A stretch of DNA of 64,000 nucleotides, taken from NCBI RefSeq assembly GCF_014898155.1, contig NZ_CP062938.1, positions 1,116,001 to 1,180,000 of the forward strand. Direction: 5' to 3'. Position numbers and translations under genes: made by a program. The notes under the pieces were generated by a model. It was not told where the DNA came from. It did no database searches and worked only from the letters and a program-made list of their open reading frames with translations. This DNA comes from Bifidobacterium eulemuris (GTDB lineage Bacteria; Actinomycetota; Actinomycetes; Actinomycetales; Bifidobacteriaceae). Of the stretch, positions 27,501 to 37,300 are shown piece after piece. How positions within the stretch are numbered: position 1 is the first letter of the stretch; the number at the start of each line of letters is the position of its first letter.

Positions 27501-30500
27501 ATCACCGGACAACCTGATATCCGACACCGTGACCGTCTTGGAGCCCGCGTTCGTGGACTCGAACGCATACTTCGCCGTGGCCGACACCTTTGCCTCATCC
27601 GCGGCGAGCACACCGGACACCACGTCGACCTTCAACGAATGGCCCTCAGACACGTCGGCCGAACCGTCATACGTCTTGGACGCGTCGCCCGACACGGCCA
27701 CGTCCACGGGCTTCGCCTTCAGATCGACCGTCACGGCCTTCTCGCAATCCGCGACATTGGCGTTGCCGGAGAACCGCACCGTCAACGACTGGCCCTTCCC
27801 GACGGAGATCACCTTGCCCGACGTGTCATAGGAGAGCACGACCGAATACGAGCCGTCCTGGTTGTCCGTGACCTCCACGTCACCGGGCAGCTCCTTATCT
27901 CCCAGATACAGGGCCGCCGTGCCCGGCGCGGACGAACCCGAACCATCCGACAAACTGGACGAGCCCGAACCATCCGACAAACCGGACAAGCCGAACCCCG
28001 AACCATCCGACAGACCACGCGGAGCGGCGAACACCACAGCACCCGGCTTATTGCCCGTGGCCGTCACCGTCGCCCTCACCGTGATCGTGTCCCCATACGT
28101 GAACGAGGCTTGTTTGTCATCGCCCTTATACGAGTCGGCCGTCACCGTGCCAGAGGACTGCACCACCGTCACCTTGCCCGACTTGAGCTCCACCGCATAG
28201 TTCGACGTGACATCCTCACCGCCGGCCGTGACCGACGGCTCGCCGAACTTACCCTCATGCTCGCCAACGGCCGTACCGGACGCCTCATACGACACCGACA
28301 ACACATGACCGTCCAACAAACCAGTACCAGCATCCGGCTCGGAGACCGTGTACGAGCCGACCGACAACACGCCACCCGTATACACCAGCGAATCACTGCC
28401 GCCGACCACCGCGACCGGACGCCTCGAGATCGACGCCTCGGACTGATAAGTAGCGTTTGAACCCAACGTGTAATTGGAAGACCTGCCGCCCGCAAGAGCC
28501 AACGAAACCGTCACGGGCTTGCCCTCGCCCGCCGAAGCGTCCCCGAACGCCGCGGACACGACCAACGACACCTTGCCCTCATCGGACGCCACCACGCCAT
28601 CATCAAGCGTGGCCGACCCCGAAGCGTCCACGGTACCGTCATACACCTTGCCCGACACACTCACATCCCGATACGACAACGGCTTGCAATCGATAGTGAA
28701 CTTCTCCGTCACCACCGAGGCCGCCCAACGCGCGCCCTTCGGACCGTCCTTATACTCCGCGCTCTTAACCGACGCCTCGACCACATACGAACCCGCATAA
28801 GACGGAGCCTCACCCGTCCACGCGCTCTCACCCGCACCCGCATCGGCAGAACGATAGCGCAACGACACCACCACACCATCAGCGGCCGCATCCTGCAACA
28901 CGGACGCCGAAACGGACACCGCCGAACCGTCATACACCTTCGACTCAACAGACCCGAACGTCAACACCGGATCACGACCCACCGCCAACGGATACGCCGA
29001 ACTCGAATCCTCGTCATCATTCGCATACACCAGATAACCATCAGCGGGCACCTGTCGATACACCATCGTCGCCGACGAAGGATCATCCGACGTCCTATCC
29101 GCGAACACACCACCCGTGATGGACACCTCAGCGTCAGGAACGCCCGACTGCCTATCGGCGCCGTCACCTATAGCGGCAGCATCAGCCGAACCCGCCTGAG
29201 CCGTGATTTGACCACCTGGAATCTCAACACTGACCGAACCGCGAGCATAGTATCCGCCGCCAACACCAGCAGCACCCCAGCCGCCCGTCGAGGTGACCGT
29301 ACCACCCGAAACCACAACATCGACCGAACCAGAAGCACAGAATCCGCCGCCGATACCGGCACCCGCATGGTCACCCCTCGCGACGACCGTACCACCCGAA
29401 ACCACAACATCGACCGAACCAGAATCGGAAGTATGGTCGCCGCCACCAATGCCAGCAGCATAGCTGTCGCCCTTCGCGACGACCGTACCACCCGAAATCA
29501 CAACACTGACCGCAGCAGAAGCTTGCCAGCCACCGCCAACACCAGCAGCATAGCCGCCGCCCGTCGCGACGACCGTACCACCCGAAATCACAACACTGAC
29601 CGCAGCGGAAGTATGGTTTCCACCGCCAACACCAGCAGCACCCGAGCCACCCGTCACGCTGAGGAAGCCATCACCGGAAATGGACAACGACCGTCCCTCA
29701 GTCTGCAAACCGGCGCAATTCGTGCCGCTCTTAAGCACGCTATCGCCCTTGAGTGTGAGATCCAACGAACCCGACTGCGCCCGCACGGCGGCCGCACTGT
29801 CTCCGCCGCTATAATCGTCGCGCCGGTCAATCGCCACGCCATCAAAGGTCACGTTCGCGATGGCGGATGCATCATCCATGTTCACGACGATGCGATCCTG
29901 CTTGGTGCCGTTGGGAATTGTAAGCTCCGCATCGGGATTGGCCTCGTCGGTGGGATTCTTATACGAGACCTGATCATCTGCCTGGGACGACATGCTCACC
30001 GTCAACGCCGCAGCCGTCTTGATGGTCAACACATGACCGGCGTCGCTATACGTGTAATCCGTGCCATACTTGCCGCCTGATACATGGAAATCACCCGTCC
30101 GGCTCACCACCTTGACGGGATAGGCACCCGCAGTCGCTGCATCATCATTCGCCTTGACCACATACCCGTCGGCCGGAGCCACACCATACACCTTAGTCAT
30201 CGACGCGGGAACACCCGACGTATCCGCGAAGAGACCACCCGTGATAGTAATAGTGGCATGAACCTTGCAACTGGAGCCGTCGCCTATAGCGGTAGCGTAA
30301 CCTCCCGCCTTCGCCGTGGTCCAACCGCCAGAAATCCTAACATCAATCGAATCGTTAGACCATGATCCGCCGCCAATACCAGCAGCATAGCCGCCGCCCG
30401 TCGCAACGACCGTACCGCCCGAAATCTCGACACCGACCGAATCTCGAGAACCATATCCGCCGCCAACACCAGCACCATTCTCACCGCCCGTTGCGATGAC

Positions 30501-31238
30501 CACGCCACCTGAAATCTCGACATCGACCTGAGCACGAGCACCGTATCCGCCACCAACACCGGCACCACCATAAACACCGCCCGTCGCGACGACCGTACCG
30601 CCCGAAATCACAACACTGACCGGAGCGTCAGTACTGCCACCTCCAACACCAGCAGCAAGACGGCCGCCCGTCGCGCTGAGGAAACCATCCTCTTCGCCGG
30701 AGATGGACAGCAACCGCCCCTCGCTCTGCAGACCTGCGCAATACAGCCCGCTCTTGAGTACGTTCACGTTCTTAAGCGTGAGGTTCAACGACCCCGAAGA
30801 CACCCGCACGGCGGCCGACCCTTCGATAGCGCTCCGATCGATTGCCACGTTGTCGAAGGTCACGTTCGCGGTCTTGTCCGCGTCCGCAGCCACGACGATC
30901 GTGTCCGTCGTGGTGCCGTTGAAGACCGACTGGGACTTGCCCTTGTCGTCCGTGTACTCGATCGTCTCCTTCGCCGCATCGGACATGCCCACCGTCACAG
31001 GCTTCTCGGTGGTGATGGTCAGTGTGCCGTCTTTGTATGTGTAGTCGGTGTCTTCAACCAAACCCCCCTCGTCGGTGGTGGACAGCGTAAACGCACCCAC
31101 GACCACAGGCTGCTCCTGCGCTTGGGCCTGAGCCGGGAACATGCCCAAGGCGAACACCACGGCAAGGGTGGTGAACACCATCAATAACGCGAACAACGCG
31201 GCCTTCTCAGCGGACCTTCGCAACGCTTCCACCATCAT
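24594..31238 (-). CDS. Giant modular cell-surface protein (putative adhesin), downstream paralogue
   Basis: A 2214-aa secreted repeat protein. Residues 1-40 are a signal peptide (ALFALLMVFTTLAVVFALGMFPAQAQA). Two modules (about 45-380 and 380-750) each hold a hydrophobic strand-rich part ending in AAVRxxSGSLxLTLK, then Gly-rich repeats of about 23 residues around AAGVGGG and VVISGGTVVATGG, probably a beta-helix, and a GGVFAD...VYGVAPADGYVV cap. Residues about 755-1665 carry YDGS/YDGT repeats of the YDG/MBG type; 1670-2010 carry Ig-like (Big2) units; 2020-2180 form a Gly/Asp/Asn/Pro stalk. The end is LSESG, a hydrophobic segment and RRR, like a sortase signal but without LPxTG. ATGATG at 31238 follows AGAGG. 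No catalytic motif is seen; ligand unknown. Confidence 0.85.
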   Translation of the reverse strand: MMVEALRRSAEKAALFALLMVFTTLAVVFALGMFPAQAQAQEQPVVVGAFTLSTTDEGGLVEDTDYTYKDGTLTITTEKPVTVGMSDAAKETIEYTDDKGKSQSVFNGTTTDTIVVAADADKTANVTFDNVAIDRSAIEGSAAVRVSSGSLNLTLKNVNVLKSGLYCAGLQSEGRLLSISGEEDGFLSATGGRLAAGVGGGSTDAPVSVVISGGTVVATGGVYGGAGVGGGYGARAQVDVEISGGVVIATGGENGAGVGGGYGSRDSVGVEISGGTVVATGGGYAAGIGGGSWSNDSIDVRISGGWTTAKAGGYATAIGDGSSCKVHATITITGGLFADTSGVPASMTKVYGVAPADGYVVKANDDAATAGAYPVKVVSRTGDFHVSGGKYGTDYTYSDAGHVLTIKTAAALTVSMSSQADDQVSYKNPTDEANPDAELTIPNGTKQDRIVVNMDDASAIANVTFDGVAIDRRDDYSGGDSAAAVRAQSGSLDLTLKGDSVLKSGTNCAGLQTEGRSLSISGDGFLSVTGGSGAAGVGGGNHTSAAVSVVISGGTVVATGGGYAAGVGGGWQASAAVSVVISGGTVVAKGDSYAAGIGGGDHTSDSGSVDVVVSGGTVVARGDHAGAGIGGGFCASGSVDVVVSGGTVTSTGGWGAAGVGGGYYARGSVSVEIPGGQITAQAGSADAAAIGDGADRQSGVPDAEVSITGGVFADRTSDDPSSATMVYRQVPADGYLVYANDDEDSSSAYPLAVGRDPVLTFGSVESKVYDGSAVSVSASVLQDAAADGVVVSLRYRSADAGAGESAWTGEAPSYAGSYVVEASVKSAEYKDGPKGARWAASVVTEKFTIDCKPLSYRDVSVSGKVYDGTVDASGSATLDDGVVASDEGKVSLVVSAAFGDASAGEGKPVTVSLALAGGRSSNYTLGSNATYQSEASISRRPVAVVGGSDSLVYTGGVLSVGSYTVSEPDAGTGLLDGHVLSVSYEASGTAVGEHEGKFGEPSVTAGGEDVTSNYAVELKSGKVTVVQSSGTVTADSYKGDDKQASFTYGDTITVRATVTATGNKPGAVVFAAPRGLSDGSGFGLSGLSDGSGSSSLSDGSGSSAPGTAALYLGDKELPGDVEVTDNQDGSYSVVLSYDTSGKVISVGKGQSLTVRFSGNANVADCEKAVTVDLKAKPVDVAVSGDASKTYDGSADVSEGHSLKVDVVSGVLAADEAKVSATAKYAFESTNAGSKTVTVSDIRLSGDSSGWYALPSKLPSSYEVTGISPAKLVVTAKDVEVSYGSDAVYSATASGWLTEQEGADLSGALFDALSYMSDYKKGSPVTEQGYVVTPKWASGNAPKELSNYAVEFVSGKVTVVRSAGVVEDGDIDVYDGSEQSSSFAYGDTVIVRAKLRPADETSGSSLPSRMSALLSRMSGLVGLSDDPAPGTAALYYGGTKLTDDKNPKDNGDGTYLVELPYDTARRLVPTGVQTLTVRFSQDGNLSDVKASVSITLEKLTLTAKVSGDASKSYDGTTAVPAEHTLGISLSGVLEGDDVSASAAEFAFQSATAGVRTVKASGVALSGKDAGWYALESTELTGTVESGIGAAELTESMLTVDSNGLGYTGAELKPAVTGVGADGKALVEGVDFTVSYKNNTNAGEKTAVARVTGMGNYTGEVELRFSIAKAQGVLTLTPDAGQSATYGDAGFTLTAKSNSGGVVSFSSSDTGVAAVDADGNVSIVGAGSATITASLAATQNYTGASASVSVTVAKSGDAFTLDQVAFSKMYGDGEFTLAPFASIGAGAISYASSNEAVATVDETGRVSVTGAGEAVLTVSSEASTNFEAKSVEVALSVLPRPVSVLWDAVTSFAYDGTAHVPAASVSNLVEGDDCVLTVTGAQTEVGSYTATVTGASNANYTVEGVANLSQGFSITPASISYTVEDRTVKAGATLADLGVAASGVGVTLPDGTVEAVPGTLAWYADAEHTIPLDTTHALRSMDGAPISLWWTFTPSADVSNYTGETSGVVTVSVESVSTDAGVVVNPDGSASLPDDKGVVAPGGDEPVVVNPDGSITLPEGGTFTPKPDIAGGESGVEVVVPAGGIIRPDGTVVDKDGGTVWTPAIEEPENPENPDNPGDNPEDPGDDSGDSDEKPDGDPDNPDNSGGGDNAGSDGDQNDGSDDKKDDGSDGKKNGGSDDKKSEELSESGIGLAAPLMAVGVLMVLGLAGAVLRRRV

Positions 31239-31303
31239 TAAACCTCTGCTCTTCCCTGCATGAACAACGGCATGCAGCACAATCCAATTCCCAACGTAAC
31301 AAG

Positions 31304-31313
31304 CCCCCTCCCC
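31304..31313 (-). promoter_or_regulatory. Interrupted G tract upstream of the 2214-aa surface protein gene
   Basis: On the coding strand the sequence is GGGGAGGGGG followed by CTTGTTACGTTGG, 65 nt before the ATG at 31238. Position and downstream sequence match the G13 tract of the paralogue at 40391-40403. The A interruption should stop length variation, so this copy may be locked. Confidence 0.55.
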
Positions 31314-31320
31314 ACGAAGA

Positions 31321-31383
31321 TATACGCGAACCGGGGGGCATCACATGGTCTCATTCCACGTGACGACCTCCCGGTTCGCGTAT
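31321..31383. other. Long inverted repeat between the two giant genes
   Basis: Outer arms ATACGCGAACCGGG (31322-31335) and CCCGGTTCGCGTAT (31370-31383) are complementary, with an inner pair TCACATGG/CCACGTGA (one G-T pair). The structure begins 5 nt after the stop of the 2978-aa gene and ends next to the G tract of the other. No T-run follows on the minus strand, so it may be a factor-dependent terminator or attenuator limiting read-through. Confidence 0.65.
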
Positions 31384-31388
31384 GCCCG

Positions 31389-34300
31389 TCAGGCCTTGCG
31401 CCGCAGAACGGCTCCAGCCAGACCGAGAACCATCAGAACGCCCACGGCCATAAGGGGCGCGGCCACGTCGATGCCGCTCTCGGACAGTTCCTCTGACTTC
31501 TTGTCGTCCGAGCCGCCGTTCTGATTGCCGTCCGAACCGGCGTTATCGCCGCCGGGGTTCTCCGGGTTGCCGGGTTCGCCGTCCGGCTTTTCGCCCGAAT
31601 CACCCGGATTCTCGCCCGGGTTGTCCGGATTATCGCCCGGATTGTCCGGGTTCTCGGGGTTCTCCGGTTCCTCGATGACGGGAGTCCACACGGTACCGCC
31701 GTCCTTGTCGACCACGGTCCCGTCCGGACGGATGATGCCGCCCGCGGGCACCACGACCTCCACACCGCTCTCCCCGCCGGCGATATCGGGATTCGGGGTG
31801 AACGTTCCGCCCTCAGGCAGGGTGACCGAACCGTCGGGGTTCACCACGACGGGCTTATCGCCGCCGGGCGCGACCGTGCCCTTATCATCGGGCAGACTCG
31901 CCGAACCGTCCGGATTCACGACCACACCGGCGTCCGTCGACACGGACTCGACCGCGACCGTCGCCACGCCGGTCGCCACGCCCGTATAGTTCGCGGCGTC
32001 CGCGCTCGGAGCGAACGTCCACCACAGGGACACCGGCGAACCATCAGCGGACCGCAACGCGTGCGTGGCGTCCAACGGCGTCGTATGTTCGGCGTCCGCG
32101 TACCAGGCGAGCACGCCCGGCACCGCCTCGACCGTGCCATCCGGCAAGGTCACGCCCACACCCGAAGCGGCCACGCCCAGATCGGCGATGGTCAAGCCCG
32201 CCTTCACGCTCTGATCGGCGACCGTGTACGAGAACGCGGCGGGCGTGATCGAGAAGCCCCGGCTCAGGTTCGAGCCGCCCTCCACCGTGTAGTTCGTGTT
32301 GGACACGCCCGTCACCGTCGCGGTATACGAGCCCGCGTCGCTCTGCGCGCCCGAGACCGTCAACGCGCACTCGTCGCCGGCCACCAGGTTCGACACCGAC
32401 GCCGTGGGCGCGTGCGCCGCGCCGTCGTATGCGTACTCGAACACGGACGAATCCGCGGACACGCCATCGGACGCGGTCGCGGACGTGGCTTCGGCGTTCC
32501 ACACGACGCTCACGGGACGCGGAAGCACGCCCAACACGACCTCGACGCTCTTCGCCTCGAAATCGTCGCTCTCCGCAGAGCTCACGGTCAGGGTCGTCTT
32601 GCCCGCGCCCACGACGCTCACGCGGCCCGCCGCGTCGACCGTCGCCACGGCCTCGTCGGAGGACGCGTAGCTGATCGTTCCCGCGCCGATGGACGCGAAC
32701 GGCGCCAACACGAAGTCCGAATCGCCATAGACCGCGCCCATGGCCACCGTATCCAACCGGAACGCGTCACCGCTCTTGGAGACGGTAAGCGACACCGACG
32801 CGGACGCGCCCGTATGGTTCGCCGTCCCGGCCAACGTGGCGGTGATCGTCGCCTCGCCCGCGCCCACGATCGACACCTTGCCCTGCGCGTCCACCGTCGC
32901 CACGCCCGTATCGCTCGACGAGAACGACACCGCGCCACCGCTGTTCGACACGGCCGTCAGCTTGAAGCCCGCGTCGCCATAGACCGCGGACTGGCCGGCG
33001 TCTGGCGTCAAGGTCAACACGCCCTGGGCCTTGGCGATCGAGAACTGCAGTTCGACCTCGCCCGTGTAGTTGCCCATGCCCGTCACCCTCGCGACCGCGG
33101 TCTTCTCGCCCGCGTTCGTGTTGTTCTCATACTCGACGGTGAAGTCCTTGTCCTTGACCAGCGCCCTGCCGTCCGCGCCCACACCCGTCACCGCAGGCTC
33201 CAACCCGACACCGGTATAGGCCAGACCATCCGAGGACACGGACAGGTTAAGGGCATCCAACCCGGCCTTGCCGATACCGGACGCGACCGCGCCGGTCAGC
33301 TCCGTGGACTCCAACGCATACCAATCGGACCAACCATCCGACAAGGCAACCCCGGAGGCCTTGACCTCCTTGGTGTCCGCCCTCGCTTCCGCGAACGTAT
33401 ACTCCGCCGCAGACGCCGACACCTTATCGCCCGTAAGCACATCGTCGGACAGGCCAATCCCCAACGAATGCTTCTCAGGCACCGCGGTCGTCCCGTCGTA
33501 CGTCTTGGACGCGTCACCCTCAACGCTCGCCTTCAACACGCGCTTCGCGAGCGTGACCTCCACGGAAGCCTCCACATCCGACAGGTTGCCGTCCTGGGAG
33601 AACCGCACCGTCAACACCCGGGTGCCGGCGGGCACGCGCCTGAGCGCCGTGTCGTACGGCAACTCGACCGAATACGTGCCGTCGCCATTGTCCTCCGCCT
33701 TCGCATCATCGGTCAGTCTCGTCCCGCCGTAGTACAGGGCCGCCGTGCCCGACGCCGGATCGTCCGACAGGCCCACCAGACCCGACAAGCGCGACAACAG
33801 GGACATCGCGCCCGAAGCGGGCTCCTCCCCCGTCGCCGTCACCGTGGCCCTCACCGTGATCGTGTCCCCATACGTGAACGACGAGGACTGCTCGCCGCCG
33901 TTATAGACGTCGACATCGCCATCCTCCACCACACCGGCGGAACGGACCACCGTCACCTTGCCCGACACGAACTCCACCGCGTAGTTCGACAACTCCTTGG
34001 GAGCGTCCGTCTTCCACTTCGGCGTGACCGTATAGCCCCGCTCACTGACGGGCGAACCCTTCTTGTATTCGCTCGCGTAGGCCAACGCAGCCGACAACAC
34101 GTCGGACAACGAGGAACCCTCACCATTGACCCAACCAGACACCGTGGCCGAATACACGGGATCAACCGACCCGTACGCCACCTCAATATCCTCGGCCGTC
34201 ACAACCAGCCTGGCGGGCGCGACCGTCGCCTTGCCCGCATCGACCGTGACCTTGGAACCGTCGGCGAACGTGTAGTTCGACGCCGTGGCGGTGTCCTTCA

Positions 34301-37300
34301 GCACGACCGTCGCATGGGCGGTCCGCTCGCCCGCGTCGGCCTTGTCGAACACGGCCGAGACCGTGAAATCCTCACCCCGCTTCAGACTCTCGCCCGAAAC
34401 CAGATTCTTAAACGACACCGCATCGACCGGCGCGTCAGCGGTGCTGTCATATGTCTTCCCCGACACCGTCACGGAAGCCGTCAGCACACGCTTGGCGATG
34501 GAGAACTGCAATTCGACCGCATCCTGGTAGTTGCCTTTGCCCGTCACCTTCGCGACGGCGGTCTTCTCGCCCGCGTTCGTGTTGTTCCCATACTCGACGG
34601 TGAAATCCGTGCCCTTGACCAGCGCCTTCTTATCGACGCCCTCACCCGACACCACGGGCTCCTGTCCCTCGCCGTCATACGTCAGAGACTCGGAAGGCAA
34701 CGACAGCATGGAAGCGTCCAGCTTGGCGGGCGTGATGCCGGTCACCTCATGCGACGACGGCAACTTGGACGGCAGCGCGTACCAGCCGGATGAATCACCA
34801 GACAACCTGACATCCGACACCGTGACCGTCTTGGAGCCCGCGTTGGCGGACTCGAACGCATACTTCGCCGTGGCCGACACCTTCGCCTCATCCGCGTCGA
34901 GCACACCGGACACCACGCCGACCTTCAACGAATGGCCCTCAGGCACCGTGGCCGAGCCGTCATACGTTTTGGACGCATTACCCGACACGTCCACGCCCAC
35001 GGTCCTCGCCGTCAGATCGACCGTCACGGTCTTCTCGCAATCCGCGACATTGGCGTTGCCGGAGAACCGCACCGTCAACGACTGGCCGTCCTCGATGGGA
35101 ACGCCCTTCCTCGACGTGTCATACTCCAACTCGAACGAATACGAGCCGTCCTTGTTGTCCGTGACCGTCATGTCACCGGGCAGCTCCTTATCTCCCAGAT
35201 ACAGGGCCGCCGTGCCCGGCGCGGACGAACCCGAACCATCCGACAAACTGGACGAGCCCGAACCATCCGACAAACCGGACAAGCCGAACCCCGAACCATC
35301 CGACAGACCACGCGGAGCGGCGAACACCACAGCACCCGGCTCATTGCCCGTCGCCGTCACCGTCGCCCTCACCGTGATCGTGTCGCCATACGTGAACGAG
35401 GCTTGTTTGTCATCGCCCTTATACGAGTCGGCCGTCACCGTACTGGCGGACTTCACCACCGTCACCTTGCCCGACTTGAGCTCCACCGCATAGTTCGCCA
35501 ACTCCTTGGGAGCGTCCGTCGTCCACTTCAGCGCGACCTCGTAACCGCCGTCCCTGACGGGCGAACCCTTCGCGTATTCGCAGTCATAGGCCAACTCCTC
35601 GAACAACGTGGCGGACAACGAATCCGCCTCGCCATCGACCCAACCGGACGCCTCGGCCGAATATATGGGAGCATCAGCACGATACGCCACATCGAAACTC
35701 TTGGCCGTCACCGTCAGCGCCTTCTGCTTGATGGTGAACATGCCCGTCTTCGTCACGGCCGCCCAACGCGCCCCATCCGGACCGGCGGAATACGCCGCGC
35801 TCTTGACCGACGCCTCGACCACATACGAACCCGCGTCCGACGGAGCCTCATCATCCCAATCGCCCTCGACTACAGCGGCGGGACGATATCGGAGCGACAC
35901 CTCGACACCATCAGCCTCGGCGCCCTCCGACATATCGATCACATCAGAAACGGACAGCGGCGAACCGTCATACACCTTCGACACATCGCTCTTGACCGAC
36001 AACGGATCACGACCGACAGCCAACGGATACGCCGAACTCGATTCCTCGTCATCATTCGCATACACCACATGACCATCAGCGGGCGCCTGTCGATACACCT
36101 CCGTCGCCGACGAAGGATCATCCGTCGTCTTATCCGCGAACACACCACCAGTGATGCAAACCACAGCTGTCGGAGTACCATCCTGTCTCTCGGCACCGTC
36201 GCCTATAGCGGCATCGCCACCGGAACCAGCCTGAGCCGTGATCCTGCCGCCCGAAATCTTGACATCGACCGAACCGGAAGCCCGCTTTCCGCCGCCAACA
36301 CCGGCAGCACCCTCGCCGCCAACTGCATCGACCACACCACCAGACACCACGACACTCGTCGAACTCGAATCCCAGGCTCTGTTTCCGCCGCCAACACCAG
36401 CAGCGCCCGGGCTGCCCTTCGCGGTGACCACACCACCAGACACCTCGATATCGACTGGACCGTAAGGAAAATTTCCGCCGCCGATACCAGCAGCCCCTAT
36501 ATTATACCTACCATTGCCACCGGCCGCGACGACCGTACCACCTGAAATCACAACACTGACCGAACCGGAAGTTTCAGCGCCGCCGCCAACACCAGCACCA
36601 GCACCGTATGAACTCTGGATGTTACCACCGGCCGCGACGACCGTACCACCTGAAATCACAACACTGACCGGAACGCGAGCACCGGCTCCGCCGCCAACAC
36701 CGGCAGCAGCCTCACCACCCGTCGCGACGACCGTACCACCCGAAATCACAATATTGACCGGAGTAGAAGCAGTATCGCCGCCGCCAACACCGGCAGCCCA
36801 GTCGCCGCCCGTCGCACTGAGGAAACCATCACCGGCAATGGACAACGACTGCCCTTCAGTCTGCAAACCGGCACAATTGTGCCCACTCTTGAGCACGCTA
36901 TCGCCCTTGAGCGTGAGGTTCAACGAACCCGACTGCACCAACACGGCGGCTACCCTGGTGTTGTTACTTCGGTCGATCGCCACGCCATCGAAAGTCACGT
37001 TCGCGGTCTTGTCATCGCCCGGGTTCACAACGATTCTGTCCGTCGTGGTGCCGTTGGGGACCGACTTGGAGACGCCCTTGTCATCCGTGTAGCCAATCGT
37101 TGCCTTCGCTTGGGACGACATGCTCACCGTCAACGCCTTATCCGTCTGGATGGTCAACACATGACCGGTGCCGTCATACGTGTAATCCGTGTCATACTCG
37201 CCGCCCGACACATGGAAATCACCCGTCCGGCTCACCACCCTGACCGGATAGGCACCCACAGTCGCCGCGTCATCATTCGCCTTGACCACATACCCGTCAG

